Made by a program: the position numbers and the translations under genes. From Diphasiastrum complanatum (lineage: Eukaryota; Streptophyta; Lycopodiopsida; Lycopodiales; Lycopodiaceae), in NCBI GenBank assembly GCA_029204225.1, contig CM055107.1, positions 4,970,353-5,034,352 of the forward strand: a stretch of 64,000 nt of DNA, written 5' to 3'. Numbering within the stretch: the stretch's first letter is position 1; the number at the start of each line of letters is the position of its first letter. The notes below the pieces were generated by a model. The model saw only the letters and a program-made list of their open reading frames with translations, did no database searches and was not told where the DNA came from. Below, in pieces: positions 1 through 10,540 of the stretch.

Positions 1-784
1 AAAGTCAGAGCAAGCAGTCATGGTCGAATACTCGAATGGATCACAAGTGTATAGGCTCTACAACCCAACCTCGAAGAACGTTGTGTCGAGTCAAGATGTG
101 AAGTTTGATGAATTCACATTTCTTGGATTGAAGGAAGAAAAAGACCATGAGATCTTCACATTGCTGCCAATTCAAGAGGGGGATCGAGGACAAACATCAA
201 ATTAGAACATCGAGCCCCAACTCCAGAGCAGAAAGCTGAAGATCAACTTGACGAAGAAGAAATGAACCAGTAGCAACAAACAGGACCAAGAAGGTCAACA
301 AGACAAAGAAGACCTCAAGATCGATACACTGTTCATCTTCAATGGAACAAAAATGCAGATTTTGAATTTTGCAGTTTCACTGAAGAACCAACAATATACC
401 AAGAAGCTATCCAGAGTCTAGAGGGAGAATTCTGAAAACAAGCCATATTAGAAGAGATCAAATCAATGAGCCAAAATGAGGCCTAGACAGTAGAACCACT
501 GTCCGAAGATAAAAAGATCGTCGATTGCAGATGGGTTTGTAAGAGAAAATCAAATCAGATGGCACTATCGGACACCACAAGGCCAGACTTCTCGCCAAGG
601 GCTACATGCAAAGGTATGGTATCGATTACTTTGATACCTACTTACTAATGGTTCAGATGACAAGCATTCGACTGCTCCTTGCATATGCAACACAATACAA
701 TTTGGAGATACACCAGATTGATTCAAAACATCCTTTCTCCATAGGGATCTAGAGGAAGAAATCTTCATGAAACAACCTAAAGGA
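1..784 (+). pseudogene. Copia A pol remnant: post-integrase linker and N-terminal reverse transcriptase
   Basis: Left part of a Ty1/copia polyprotein cut by the window edge. Residues from 20-205 show the copia linker after integrase ('YRLYNP', then 'SQDVKFDE'). From about 430 the reading is the start of copia reverse transcriptase ('EEIKSMSQNEA', 'DCRWVCKRK', then in other frames 'HKARLLAKGY' and 'IHQIDSKH'). It carries in-frame stops (for example TAG near 484) and frameshifts, so it is dead. The reading breaks off at 784 after 'KQPKG', exactly where copia B is inserted, and resumes at 5547. Confidence 0.85.
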
Positions 785-2236
785 TGTTGGAAATTAAGTC
801 CACAGTTGTCTCCTTGGTGAATGACTAATTTCTATTTCAAGATTCTTCCTGCACGTTTATTGATCGTTGATCTAGGGTTAGGTGAAACCAACTTTGGTTC
901 TACGTCCTCTCATCTGATACCTGCAGGAATCACAACTTAGACTGCCAAACTATTTGAAGAACATCTACAACGGGCTTTTGGCTGATCTCCAGCAAAGGGT
1001 AACCAATCCTATCATATTTCATATTCAAATGTTAACTTCAATTATTTGAAGATCATTGAAGACTTGGCCATCTTCAAAGAGTTCCACAAATTAGCATTTA
1101 GAACAACTCTGCAGAAATACACTAAGTGTCACAACAGTCTGCAGAAATACACTAAGTGTCGCTATAGTCTGTAGAAATGAACTATGTTTTTGATAGTGTC
1201 GGCTTTTTATGAAATGCGATAGTGTCAGCTTTTTCCGAAATGCTACACTTCAGCATAGTTCAACAATTCAACTATTTTCAACAGTGTCGACTTCTTGCAT
1301 TTTTTCGAAATGCGACAGTGCTGGTTTTTTGCGACAGTGTCGGCTTTTTGCATTCAACTTCTTCCTTTCAACTATTTTGAAGAAGTTAAACTGCTTTAAG
1401 GGCACCTTCATCTTTCTAAGGGCACTATCGATTTTTTAAGGGCACTATCATCTTTTTCGCAAAATCCCAAAGAGAAAAAAATCCTGACAGTCGTCTATTT
1501 TCAACGAAGTTCCCAACCACTTCCCAAAAATGCAAAATGCGAAGTGAGAGATTTGCACGTCCTCATCCGCGTCAACATTTCCTGATTCGTTGACCGTATA
1601 TACCATGTATAGTTGTCACACAAGCCAAATACTTCCAAGTACAATGGCTTACCTAATTAGGTGACAAATATTTATTGTAATTAATACATGGATGAAGTCT
1701 ATAAATGGATCATCCAGGCACACTCTACGTGATGCTCCATCCATGAGATGAATAATTTTGAGCCTCCCAGTTACGCCATCATTTTGGTTGTAACTGTCAT
1801 TTTGTTGTGCTTTAGTGTAATATAACAACAGCACGCTTTTCTATTTGTGTATAACGTAGATGAATGCTTGTTGTGATTTGAATGCACTTCATTGTTGTTT
1901 GATCAACTTGTTCACTCACTCTGATCAGAACACGGATGTCTACGACTCCTCAATTTCTGATCAAACGATGGCTGTCTTTGATGCCTGAGAAACTTGCGCT
2001 ATCACATTGCTCTTTCAATCTATTTCAGAACTAAACTTCTGACTAAATCCATTATCAATAATACCACACACAAACCATTTCTAATCTCTTTGGTGGACTG
2101 TACTCTTTTTGGTTTTTGTGAGTATGAACTAATTTATAAGATCCTGTTGGGCAATAGAACATTGTAAGAGAGTTGTTCCACAAATATTCCTGCTCTCTTT
2201 TCCATTCGCGTTCTCTATGCTCCATCACCCCCATCA
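785..2236 (+). repeat. Copia B 5' LTR
   Basis: 1452 bp from TGTTGGAAATTAAG to CCCCCATCA. 1025-2236 aligns along its length with 4243-5541. It carries a dense cluster of GACAGTGTCG-type motifs (about 1190-1460) in the upstream part and is followed by a primer-binding site 3 bp after its end. Confidence 0.85.
1190..1470 (+). repeat. Reiterated GACAGTGTCG..TTTTTGC motif in the copia B LTR
   Basis: About ten imperfect copies of a short unit (AGTGTCGGCTTTTTGC and variants, with 'cgaaatgcgaca' between) in the region expected to be U3. The second LTR repeats the pattern at about 4400-4680, and a different copia LTR at 16.68-17.06 kb uses the same vocabulary. The GCGACAGTGTCGC form is nearly palindromic. 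An enhancer-like array is an inference. Confidence 0.6.
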
Positions 2237-2239
2237 GAT

Positions 2240-2251
2240 TGGTATTAGAGC
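2240..2251 (+). promoter_or_regulatory. Copia B primer-binding site
   Basis: TGGTATTAGAGC, one base off the TGGTATCAGAGC complementary to the 3' end of plant initiator methionine tRNA, placed 3 bp after the LTR end as expected for copia. Confidence 0.85.
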
Positions 2252-2304
2252 CTAGCTCATATAAACCGAGAGATTAAGTTTGTTCTATTTGTATTATTGT
2301 TAAC

Positions 2305-2970
2305 ATGTCTCATATTGGTAACTCTTCATTATCATCCAACGAGGTTAGAGTCATGGATCTAACTTCTACATCTTGGAAGTTAAAACTCCGGATGATGTTG
2401 ATAGATAGAGATCTTTGGGATTTAGTAGAAGGTTCTGACTTGAAACCAGAAGATGGTGATCAAGCAAAGACATGGAAGATCAAAGATCAGAAGGCCTTAG
2501 CATGTATCACACTCACTCTGGCCAAATCCCAAATATCTCATGTTACTACATGCAAAACCTCTAAGGATGCATTAGATTTGTTATCAAATCTCTATGAGAC
2601 TCATGATGTAACTACTAGATTACATCTTAGAAGGAAGTCTTTTACGCTTAGCATGTCTGATTCTATTGCCATCACTTCTCACATCAATAGCTTCAAATCT
2701 TTATTGGATCAGTTATCAGCTGTAGGATGTGCTATTCAAGATGATGATGTCATTATGAACTTGCTTTCTTCTCTTCCAAAGTCGTATGAACACGTTGTGG
2801 TGATGATCTCCAGACAACCTGACCTCACTCTTCAAATGGTGATCGGTCATCTACTTCAAGAAGAAATGCAGAGAAAGACCAGTAGTTTGTCCATCAAAGA
2901 CAAGTCCATGGCTCTATACACCAAGAAGAAAGACTACTCCAAGGGCAAGAATCAAGTGCAGCAACAATAG
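2305..2970 (+). pseudogene. Copia B gag (capsid), truncated before the zinc knuckle
   Basis: 221 codons of copia gag of the UBN2/retrotran_gag type: 'STSWKLKLRMMLIDRDLWD' near the N-terminus, then 'LLSNLYETHD', a helical 'HINSFKSLLDQLSAVG' and 'LLSSLPKSYEHVV'. The start ATG at 2305 lies 54 bp after the PBS. Gag should run on into a CCHC knuckle and protease, but a TAG ends it at 2968-2970. The continuation in a shifted frame shows a knuckle-like 'YCKRANHDIKEC' with the first cysteine missing. Confidence 0.85.
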
Positions 2971-2989
2971 CAAAAGCCTCACACTCAAG

Positions 2990-3454
2990 GTGAGAATAGT
3001 GAATCGCGCAAGAAGCTTTTCTACAGATATTGCAAGAGAGCCAATCATGACATCAAAGAGTGTTGTATCTGCATCTACAATGAGGCAAAGAAGCAAAAAC
3101 AGTAGTAGCCATATTTCTCCAATGCGGTGGAATTCAAGGAGCAAGATAATGGCTTACAACAATGGCAACGAAGACCACGATAGTTGGTATCTAGATAGCG
3201 ACGCTACCCAACACATGACGTCTCGCAAGGAATGGTTTACCGAGTATGCAGCTTACAACAGAGATCAATTCATCTACCTCGGAGATTCAAGCATCATACG
3301 CATGGAAGGCAAAGGGACAGTCAAGATCGCGTTCAAAAATGATCTTTCTATTTATGTCACCAATGTTCTTCACATACCTCAGCTGTCAAAGAACCTGTTA
3401 TCAATTTCTAAGATGACGGATGAGGGCTACACTGTTACTTTCTCATCTGAGTAG
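2990..3454 (+). pseudogene. Copia B zinc-knuckle/protease region
   Basis: Contains 'SWYLDSDATQHMTSRKEWF', the aspartic protease active site. Copia proteases normally read DSGATQHM, so the catalytic glycine is replaced by aspartate. Next come 'GKGTVKIAFKND' and 'LHIPQLSKNLLSISKMT', the conserved distal protease motif. It ends at a TAG at 3452-3454. The protein would mature the Gag-Pol polyprotein; with the altered active site and stops it is probably inactive. Confidence 0.8.
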
Positions 3455-3539
3455 TGTACAATTTTTGATGAAGATACTACTCTGACTACATGCACTAGAG
3501 TCGGAAATCTTTACGTACTCTCTAATTCAATTGCATTAG

Positions 3540-4235
3540 CTAGCATCTCTCATGAAAATGTAAATGATAATGCTATTTTGTGGCATAGTCAATTTGGACA
3601 TGTGAATACAAGATCACTTTCCTATTTGCGTTGTAATAATTTAGTTGATGGATTGTTTTTCCCTTCTTTATTGGATAGGAATTTTTTTTTTTTGTGAATC
3701 ATGCATCTATGGCAAACACTCTAGAAGCAAGTTTCCCAAATCACATTCTATCTTGGATCTTGTACATAGCGATTTTTTGTGGTCCAATGCCAACTCTGTC
3801 CTTAGAAGATGCAATCTATTTTATCACTTTCATAGATGATTATTCTAGATGGACTATAGTCATGTTCATTAAGCACAAATCAGAAGCCTTTGAATGCTTC
3901 AAGAGATTCAAGGCCATGGCTAAGACACAAACGTCTACAAAAGTGAAAGCACTCCGAACTGATGGCGGCGGTGAATACCTCTCTAACGAGATGTTTGACT
4001 ACTTGGCTGAACATGGTATTAGAAGACAGTTCACCACTTCCTATTCACCTCAACAGAACGGGATTGCAGAAAGGAAGAATCAAACTTTTCTCAACTCAAC
4101 GAGATCCATGCTACATCAAGCACACCTACCTGCAAAGTTTTGGGCAAAAGCTACTGCCATTTAAAAATCCTTGGTTGTATATATTTTGTTCACATTCCTT
4201 AGGAAGAAGCTGGATCATAAGACAATCACATTTCA
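3540..4235 (+). pseudogene. Copia B integrase remnant
   Basis: Pre-integrase 'LWHSQFGHVNTRS' (about 3580) and a DDE integrase core spread over two frames. The first aspartate lies in 'LDLVHSDFLWSN' (3645-3839 frame), then 'TFIDDYSRWTIVMF', the second in 'LRTDGGGEYLS', and the glutamate in 'PQQNGIAERKNQT'. After 'PAKFWAKATAI' (4162) about 50 residues are missing and the frame resumes as a degraded 'VHIP..KLDHKT' to about 4235, where it fuses directly to LTR sequence. The fusion is the 5' edge of a deletion that removed RT and RNase H. Confidence 0.8.
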
Positions 4236-4242
4236 TGTCCAA

Positions 4243-5541
4243 ATGTTAAGTTCATTTATTTGAAGACCATTGAAGACTTGGCCATCTTCAAAGACTTCCA
4301 CAAATTAGCATTTAGAAGAACCCTACAGAAATACACTAGGTGTCGCAACAGTCTGCAGAAATACACTAAGTGTCGCTACAGTCTGTAGAAATGAACTATG
4401 TCTTTTGACAGTGTCAGCTTTTCCCGAAATGCGACAGTGTCGGCTTTTTCCGAAATGCTACACTTCAGCATAGTTCAACAGTTCAACTATTTTCAATAGT
4501 GTCAACTTTTTGCATTTTCCTGAAATGCGACAGTGTCAGTGTTTGGCGACAGTGTCGGCTTTTTGTGTCAACTATTTTGAAGAAGTTAAACTATTTTAAG
4601 GGCACCCTCATCTTTTTAAAGGCATTCTCGGCTTTTTAAGTGCACTGTCGACTTTTTCGCAGAATCCGAAAAGAGAGAAAAATCTCGACAGTTGTCTATT
4701 CTCAACGAGGAACGTTCCCAGCCACTTCCCAAAACTATGAAGTGAGAGAAAGCCACTTCACGTAAAATGCGAAGTGAGAGATTTGCAGCGTCCTCGTCCA
4801 TGTCAACATTCCTTGATTCGTTGACCGTATATACCATATGTGCAGTTGTCAGACAAGCCAAATACTTTCAAGTACAACAGCTTACCTAATTAGGTGACAA
4901 ATATTTACTGTAATTAATACATGGATGAATTCTATAAATGTATCATCCAGGCACACTCTACATGATGCTCTGTCTATGAGACGAATGATTTTGAGCCTCC
5001 TAGTTACACCGTCATTCTGGTTATAACTGCTATTTTGTTGTGCTTCAGTGTAATATAGCAGTTGCAAGCTTTTCTATCTGTGTATAACGTAGATGAATGC
5101 TTGTTGTGATTTGAATGCACTTCATTGCTATTCGATCACACTTGTTCACTCACTCTGATCAGAACACAGATGCCTACGACTCCTCAGTTTTTGATTAGAC
5201 GCGGATGGGTTGTCTTTGACATCTCGGGAACTTGCGCTATCACATTGCTCTTTCAATCTATTTCAAAACTGAACTTTTGACTAAATCCATTATCAGTAAT
5301 ACCACACACAAACCATTTCTAATCTCTTCGGTGGACTGTACTCCTTTCTGTTTTTGTGAGTGTGAATTAATTTATAAGATCGTGTTGGGCAATAGAACAC
5401 CTAAGCTGTGATTATAATTAGCACAAAAAGTTCCATTAGACTGTTTTTGCATCTAGCAGCCCATTGTAGCGGGAGAGCTGTTCCACAAATATTCCTGCTC
5501 TCTTTTCTATTCGCGTTCTCTATACTCAATCGCCCCCATCA
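4243..5541 (+). repeat. Copia B 3' LTR, 5'-truncated
   Basis: About 1.3 kb homologous to 1025-2236, ending CGCCCCCATCA just before the target duplicate AAGGA. The first about 240 bp of the LTR are missing, removed together with RT/RNase H and the polypurine tract. It differs from the 5' LTR at many positions. Confidence 0.8.
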
Positions 5542-5546
5542 AAGGA

Positions 5547-6000
5547 TAACAAGACCCCGACAATCGACAATATGTTTGTCAATTGCATCGATGTATTTAT
5601 GGTCTAAAGCAGGCATCACGAGCTTGGTACAAGGAGCTTGACAATCTTCTGAAGTCTCTAGACTTCGTTCCTACACAACCAGACTGTAATGTCTATATAA
5701 AAAGAGTAGGAAGAAGCTTTGTGATTCTAACTATTTTTGTAGATGACTCCTTGATGATAGAAAACTCTTTGATACTAATCAAAGAAACGAAGAGTCATAT
5801 TTCTGCAAGTTATGAAATCACAGATTTGAAAGAAGTGACAAAATGTCTTGGGCTGCAGATTAGAAGAGATCAAATAAGAGGAGTAATCCCCTGAAGTACC
5901 ATCACATTCGAGACCTGATCTCGCAAGGAGAGCTGAAAGTCCAATACATAAATTCTGAAGACATGGTTGCAGATTTGCTCATGCGACAAACCACTCTTCA
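5547..6000 (+). pseudogene. Copia A pol remnant: C-terminal reverse transcriptase and RNase H tail
   Basis: Continuation of the copia A polyprotein after the B insertion. 5550-5894 reads 'QDPDNRQYVCQLHRCIYGLK', then 'QASRAWYKEL' and 'TIFVDDSLM'; the copia RT catalytic motif is normally a YVDD, here FVDD. In another frame 5895-6000 reads 'YHHIRDLISQGELKVQYIN', then 'SEDMVADLL', the C-terminal tail of copia RNase H. Most of RNase H between these two pieces is missing, so this is an internal deletion plus a frameshift. A polypurine tract and LTR follow directly. Confidence 0.85.
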
Positions 6001-6050
6001 CAAAACAAAGAAAAATAATGGGACTGGACATACACAAAGGTTGCAACATT

Positions 6051-6060
6051 CAAGCGGGAG
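6051..6060 (+). promoter_or_regulatory. Copia A polypurine tract
   Basis: CAAGCGGGAG lies immediately before the TG that opens the 3' LTR, the place where plus-strand synthesis is primed in LTR elements. Confidence 0.65.
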
Positions 6061-6706
6061 TGTCTGAAATGGTGAACTTCTCCAACCTTGACGAAGAAAA
6101 TCCAAAGGTCGAACACACCCTGACGGTTGAAGACAAAGCGAAGGCCGAAGGAAAAGTGTTCGAGGACAAAGACACCATGAAAGGACAAACAAGAGATAAA
6201 CAAGTCAAACTATTAGTTGGCAGTTTTACGAGCATGAAGTCTAGTATCATCACGCTCAGCCGTCAAAAGCGACGTTGACACAGGGCAGCTTACTAATTGA
6301 TCAGTGTAAACCTATCTTGTAATTCACAGTTAAACTATCTTGTAAACTCCATGTAGTGGATATATACACAAGATTGATTACTACAATTAAGCGACGAAGA
6401 TAGAGCAAGAATAGTAGAAATAGAGGGTAGCGTTAGCTTACTATTAGCACTATCCACTATGCATGAAAGTCTGCCAATGAGCAAAACATAGTTACTTCTG
6501 TGGGAGGAGTGACAGGCCACCAACAAGCGAGACACTGATTGAATTCTCACTCAAAACAAAACACAAATACAATTGCTCTATTCCAAATCCATCTCTTTCG
6601 TTGTTCCCATTGTTTCGTTGATTGAATCTTTTGAAGTCTGTGATCTGTAGTCGTTTGTCTAGGATCTTGCAAACAAAATTCCGCAATATCAACACAAATT
6701 TCTACA
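6061..6706 (+). repeat. Copia A 3' LTR
   Basis: Begins TGTCTGAAAT after the polypurine tract and ends TTTCTACA, giving the usual TG...CA ends over 646 bp. It contains a TATA-like stretch near 6360 ('ggatatatacac'). Right after the CA the minus-strand gag of copia C resumes in the middle of its coding sequence, which fixes the right boundary of copia A. The matching 5' LTR and target duplicate lie left of the window. Confidence 0.75.
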
Positions 6707-7399
6707 ATCCTGGCCTCCTTGCCTTGTTTCTTCTTGAATGGATGAGTCTTCTTCTTGCCCTTGATGTGAAGTTTGCCTTTTCATCACCACCATGTAGTGA
6801 CATAGAACCCATTCTTGTCTTGAGGTGTAGAATCCTACTTTCCTCAACCACAAGAACATTATGCAACTTATCTGATGATGGAAGTTGGTCTTGAATAGCA
6901 AAAGATGAACTATATTAGTGAACTCATCACCTAGTCCATTCAATATCACTTGCACTAGTTCTTTGTCTTGGATCTTGTCTCCAATAGATCCCAATTCTTT
7001 CTTTAAAGATTTTATCCTTAGGACATATTCTTGTTCACTTTCTCCACTTCCCTTCATGCTTTGGAGTACTTGATTTCTTAGCATGAGTACTCTAGAAGTG
7101 TTGTTGGATTCATGGATACTCTTCAATGAATCCCAAGCCTCTTTTGATGAGGCACAAGAAGCCACCTCTTTCAAGAGGTCATTTCCTACATTCATCTTTA
7201 GACAATGTAGGGCCAATCTAGCCCTCTTTTTGTATTTCAATTGTTCTTGGGCTACTTGAGGCTCTTCCTCAAATCCAAGAACAATGTCATAGAGGTCATG
7301 GATCACAAATTGTGATTCCATCCTCACTTTCCAAATGGAATAGTTTGTAGATGCTAGCCTCTCACTAGATTCTGACAAAAAACCACCATTGGAAGACAT
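6707..7399 (-). pseudogene. Copia C gag (minus strand), 3' end cut off by copia A
   Basis: Reading from 7399 leftward: an N-terminus 'MSSNGGFLSESSERL', then 'STNYSIWKVRMESQFVIHD', then 'LALHCLKMNVGNDLLKEV' and 'VILNGLGDEFTNIV', the typical retrotransposon gag of Tnt1/Retrofit-like copia. It is closely similar in layout to the gags at 40365 and 63968. A frameshift after 'DEFTNIVH' scrambles the C-terminal quarter, and at 6707 the sequence runs into the copia A LTR. The rest of C lies left of the window. Confidence 0.85.
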
Positions 7400-7765
7400 T
7401 GTGAATGGTTTGCTCTATGAAATGCACAAAGATTTCTGAATTTGAATGATCTAAAGTAGACTTATAGTTCACAAATAGTCTTGTCCCTATCAATCTAGCC
7501 CGAGTTTGAATGATGGTAGAATAAATCTAGACAAAAATTCCTAGCAAACTCACACCCAAAAAAATTTCTAGCACCTTTTTGCTTGATTTCACTTCACACA
7601 CTAAGATCTGAACAAATCAGCCTTAATGATCTGATCTAATGCTTCAAAATGAAAAGCTTCAATGACTCAAACCTCTATTTGATCATTAGCATTCAATGGA
7701 TTGAACCTAGATCTAGACAATCCACCAAAAATCTTGAATTTTGGACTAGTATGCAAAACTACAGA
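7400..7765 (-). other. Copia C 5' untranslated leader, gag-proximal part
   Basis: No coding signal. It sits between the gag start (7399) and the gypsy-type insertion at 7766. The leader resumes at 9361 and reaches the PBS at 9549, giving about 550 bp in total, comparable with the 800-bp leader of the copia at 39554-40364. Confidence 0.6.
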
Positions 7766-8262
7766 TGTTACGGCCATATTCAGTTATGGACATGGAATAG
7801 TCCTAATATGGTAGCCGGCCCTCTAGTGTTCGAGATTATTGGTCACGCCTAGATTTAATTTCACTTCGAGGCCTGTTGGTGACTAATGACCTTGAGAGGA
7901 CCCAGACATTCTAATTGAGACATATGAGTAGTGCATGTACGTGTGACTGATATAGGTAGGAGGTATCCATGAAGAGTTGTGATCTATTTATAGTTGACCT
8001 ACATGGGGATTGCATGAGTTCATGCACAAGATCCTACTCTTTATATATTGAGGTAGTGATTATCCCATCGGCGACTTTTGGTCTAGGTTACCTACAGTAG
8101 AGCTCTTCTCCTCTTGCTATCACATAGCATGGCTTGGGGGCTAGATCCAGGAGGATTCTCGAGGAGGGATCTAGGATTGGTTGGGCGGGTTTGCTCCACA
8201 GTCTCTCTTGTGTTTTCCTATCCTCATCTTAGGGGTTTTCCCTTCATGTAATTAGGGTTACA
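7766..8262 (+). repeat. Mini-element 5' LTR
   Basis: 497 bp beginning TGTTACGGCC. Contains a TATA-like 'ctctttatatattgagg' near 8040. Roughly 95% like its partner by eye, with small indels near the end. Confidence 0.7.
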
Positions 8263-8508
8263 TGAAGGTGATGAACTTTTATTTTGGAGTCGATCAACCC
8301 ATTGGGAGGATTTATAGCTAAGCGTGTTGAGTTAGTATTCATGAGTAGAGGCAAGCAATTTAAAAATTGTTGCATCTTTGAGTACTTATTCAAATAGAAA
8401 GATCAGGCTAAGAATAATGATTCATGGGTAAGACTTGAAAGCTTAAGAGATAATTTCATATTTTCTTTTTCTTGTTCTGAGGACAGAACCTGTTTAAGGG
8501 AGGAAGAA

Positions 8509-8985
8509 TGTTATGGCCATATTCAGTTATGGACATGGAATAGTCCTAATATGGTAGACCGGCCCTCTAGTGTTCGAAATTATTGGTCACACCTAGATTT
8601 AATTCCACTTTGAGGCCTGTTGGTGATTAATGACCTTGAGAGGACCCAGACACTCTAATTGAGACAAATGGAGTAGTGCATGTACATGTGACTGATATAG
8701 GTAGGAGGTATGCATGAAGAGCTGTGATCTATTTATAGTTGACCTGCATGGGGATTGCATGGGTTCATGCACATGATCCTACTCTCTATATATTGAGGTA
8801 GTGATTATCCCATCAACAACTTTTGGTCTAGGTTACATGTAGAGCTCTTCTCCTCTTGCTATCACATAGCATGGCTTGGGGGCTAGATCCAGGAGGGATC
8901 TAGGACTGGTTGAGTGGTTTTGCTCCACAGTCTCTCTTGTGTTTTCCTATCCTCATCTTAGGGATTTTCTCTAGTGGTATTTACA
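8509..8985 (+). repeat. Mini-element 3' LTR
   Basis: 477 bp beginning TGTTATGGCC directly after the polypurine tract, ending TTTACA at 8985. Confidence 0.7.
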
Positions 8986-8990
8986 ATAGA

Positions 8991-9360
8991 TCATTAGAGG
9001 AGTTCTAAATCCAAAAAAGACCCTTTGTAAAGATTCTTTTTATACTTTTTCTCAATTTTTTCTTACACATGGACCAATCAAAATACTCAAATTATGTAAC
9101 GTAACTTTTTGAGTCCACATTTTGATTCCGCACTAAAAATGGCATAACTTTTTAGTGGTAAGTCCGAATTTAGCAGAGTTTGGTGCATTGGAAAGCGCTC
9201 GACAAGGGCTTTCCAAGATATGTTACATGACATACTATTGGGCTACGATCAAAAAATTATGGCAAGTCAAAAGTATTAGTGTTATAATATTTTAATAATA
9301 TAAACTACATCTTGCACGAATTTTTAAAGGGTCTTTTTGGAGCTCAAAACTCTCTAATGA
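8991..9360 (+). mobile_element. MITE-like element with 35-bp terminal inverted repeats
   Basis: The left end 8991-9026 (TCATTAGAGGAG...AAAGACCCTTT) and the reverse complement of 9326-9360 agree at most positions, with a few mismatches and one indel. The interior is non-coding and holds a second perfect inverted repeat, TTGGAAAGC...GCTTTCCAA. It lies one target duplicate away from the mini-element. The transposase superfamily cannot be told, since no clean target duplication was found. Confidence 0.65.
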
Positions 9361-9548
9361 CTTGATTTGAAAGTTGTTGTATGGTTTCACACGTGTGGAC
9401 AGTACACTTGCAGCCCACAAACCGATCTGGACCAAAAAGATTGAAGTTATCACTCTTTTAGAGCTTGCCCACTTAAGTATATCTCAAAAACAACACTATG
9501 TCAATGATTTTCACAAGTTTTATGGATTATTACATCACTCTTGTACTT
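9361..9548 (-). other. Copia C leader, PBS-proximal part
   Basis: Non-coding. Contains the palindrome CACACGTGTG next to 'gacagtacac' (about 9391-9408), a block shared with other copia LTR/leader regions in this window. Confidence 0.5.
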
Positions 9549-9561
9549 GGCTCTCATACCA
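9549..9561 (-). promoter_or_regulatory. Copia C primer-binding site
   Basis: On the minus strand TGGTATGAGAGC, one mismatch from the initiator-Met-tRNA PBS, abutting the LTR end (AATCAACA). Confidence 0.75.
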
Positions 9562-10357
9562 TGTTGATTTTCTAAAAAAAGGACAATGATTGATTGTACA
9601 AATCAATCTACAAGAGTTATTGATTGTACAAATCAATCTACAAGAGTTATTGATTGCTAAATCCAAAGATCTATCAAGTTCTATAGGCTAGATCTTGATC
9701 TAGAAACAATGCACTATGATTTTAGCAAGAGCAATGGATCCATTGATAAAAAACAAACAAGGGTGGCCTCACACATGTGGAGGACAGTCACTATACAGAC
9801 TGCAACTTGAGAGCAAAGTACATTTGCATACAAAACCATTCCAAGCATCAAAACACATTTCTAATGAGTGAATTACAAGCAAATTGCTAGAATGCCATTG
9901 TCTCATCAACTTTCTATTGATTTGGTTGATCTCTTTATAGATCAAATACATCCACGAGCTGTATAGTGTCCAGTAGGCCTTCACACATGTGAAGAGTGCC
10001 TTAACATCTAGATCCAGCAATAGGAGCCAAATATGCCCATTATCCAAAGTTGACTGAGCTAGTCTCCACAAAAATCTTGGAAGTATTCTCTAAAAAATAG
10101 GATCTAGCAGAATATCTACATCTTATCCTCTACAACCTGATCCACATGTGTAAACAACAACTTGACATGTGGAATCATTTTCTTATTCACATGGAAGTGC
10201 AAGCTAATTACATAGAAATTGGTCAAAGTGACTTTTTCTTAGATTCTAAAGTTCACACTTGTAGAATACGTTTATGAATTACGAAGAAATTCTTATAACA
10301 ATTCTCTATCCCTTAAGCATAAAGATAGTGGAAATTGGATTTTAGACAAAATTCACA
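9562..10357 (-). repeat. Copia C 5' LTR (right boundary provisional)
   Basis: On the minus strand the LTR ends ...AATCAACA at 9562 next to the PBS. The likely start is TGTGAATTTTGTC at 10357, similar to the TGTGAAGAATTG and TGTTAAAAATTC starts of related elements here. It contains a 32-bp direct duplication near 9590-9655 and ACACATGTGA/CCACATGTGT palindromes. The partner LTR is outside the window, so the right end is inferred. Confidence 0.55.
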
Positions 10358-10445
10358 ACTTGACTTGACTGTGAAGTCGACCAGCGGAAAACTGATGAAA
10401 TAATCGGTTCTAGAAGCTAAAAATAGGGCCAAATTTTTGCCAGCA

Positions 10446-10540
10446 TCAATTCCATCCCTTGAAAAACTCTTCCGGATCAATCTCATGATCCATGTAGGTG
10501 CCGGCCTCCTTGACCAGCCACTTGATATGCGACTTGTGTT
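10446..10540 (-). pseudogene. Terminal exon of an unrecognised gene
   Basis: Minus-strand reading 'EHKSHIKWLVKEAGTYMDH' continuing 'EIDPEEFFKGWN', stop TGA at 10446-10448. The composition (charged, tryptophan-containing, no low complexity) looks like a real protein C-terminus. The upstream side has a plausible splice acceptor (pyrimidine-rich, ...TGAG before AACACAAG). A second fragment lies at about 10918-11030. I do not recognise the family. Whether a working gene remains is unclear. Confidence 0.4.

Larger units (their letters stand above)
785..5541 (+). mobile_element. Copia B, LTR retrotransposon nested in copia A, internally deleted
   Basis: A 4757-bp element with LTRs, PBS, gag, protease and integrase, inserted in the RT of copia A. 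The flanks are an exact 5-bp duplication AAGGA (780-784 and 5542-5546); removing the element plus one duplicate restores the copia A reading. Everything from the end of integrase through RT, RNase H and the first part of the 3' LTR is missing, so the element is a non-autonomous deletion derivative. The LTRs have diverged visibly, so the insertion is not recent. Confidence 0.9.
7766..8985 (+). mobile_element. Non-autonomous gypsy-type LTR mini-element
   Basis: Two direct repeats of about 0.5 kb (7766-8262 and 8509-8985) both open with TGTTAYGGCCATATTCAGTT and end TTACA, with a 246-bp interior. The interior ends in a clear polypurine tract (TTTAAGGGAGGAAGAA, 8493-8508), and the reading just before it resembles the tail of Ty3/gypsy polyproteins. 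There is no pol. The flanks acaga (7761-7765) and ataga (8986-8990) match at 4 of 5 positions, a decayed target duplication. This is a TRIM-like deletion derivative. Confidence 0.75.

Noticed and set aside
6050-6253. Three overlapping minus-strand ORFs in 5979-6253
   Set aside because: They lie in the copia A LTR and overlap each other in different frames; no coding signature.
9361-10357. CACATGTG palindromes as a host promoter element
   Set aside because: They lie inside the copia C LTR and leader and recur in related elements, so they are more likely element-borne.
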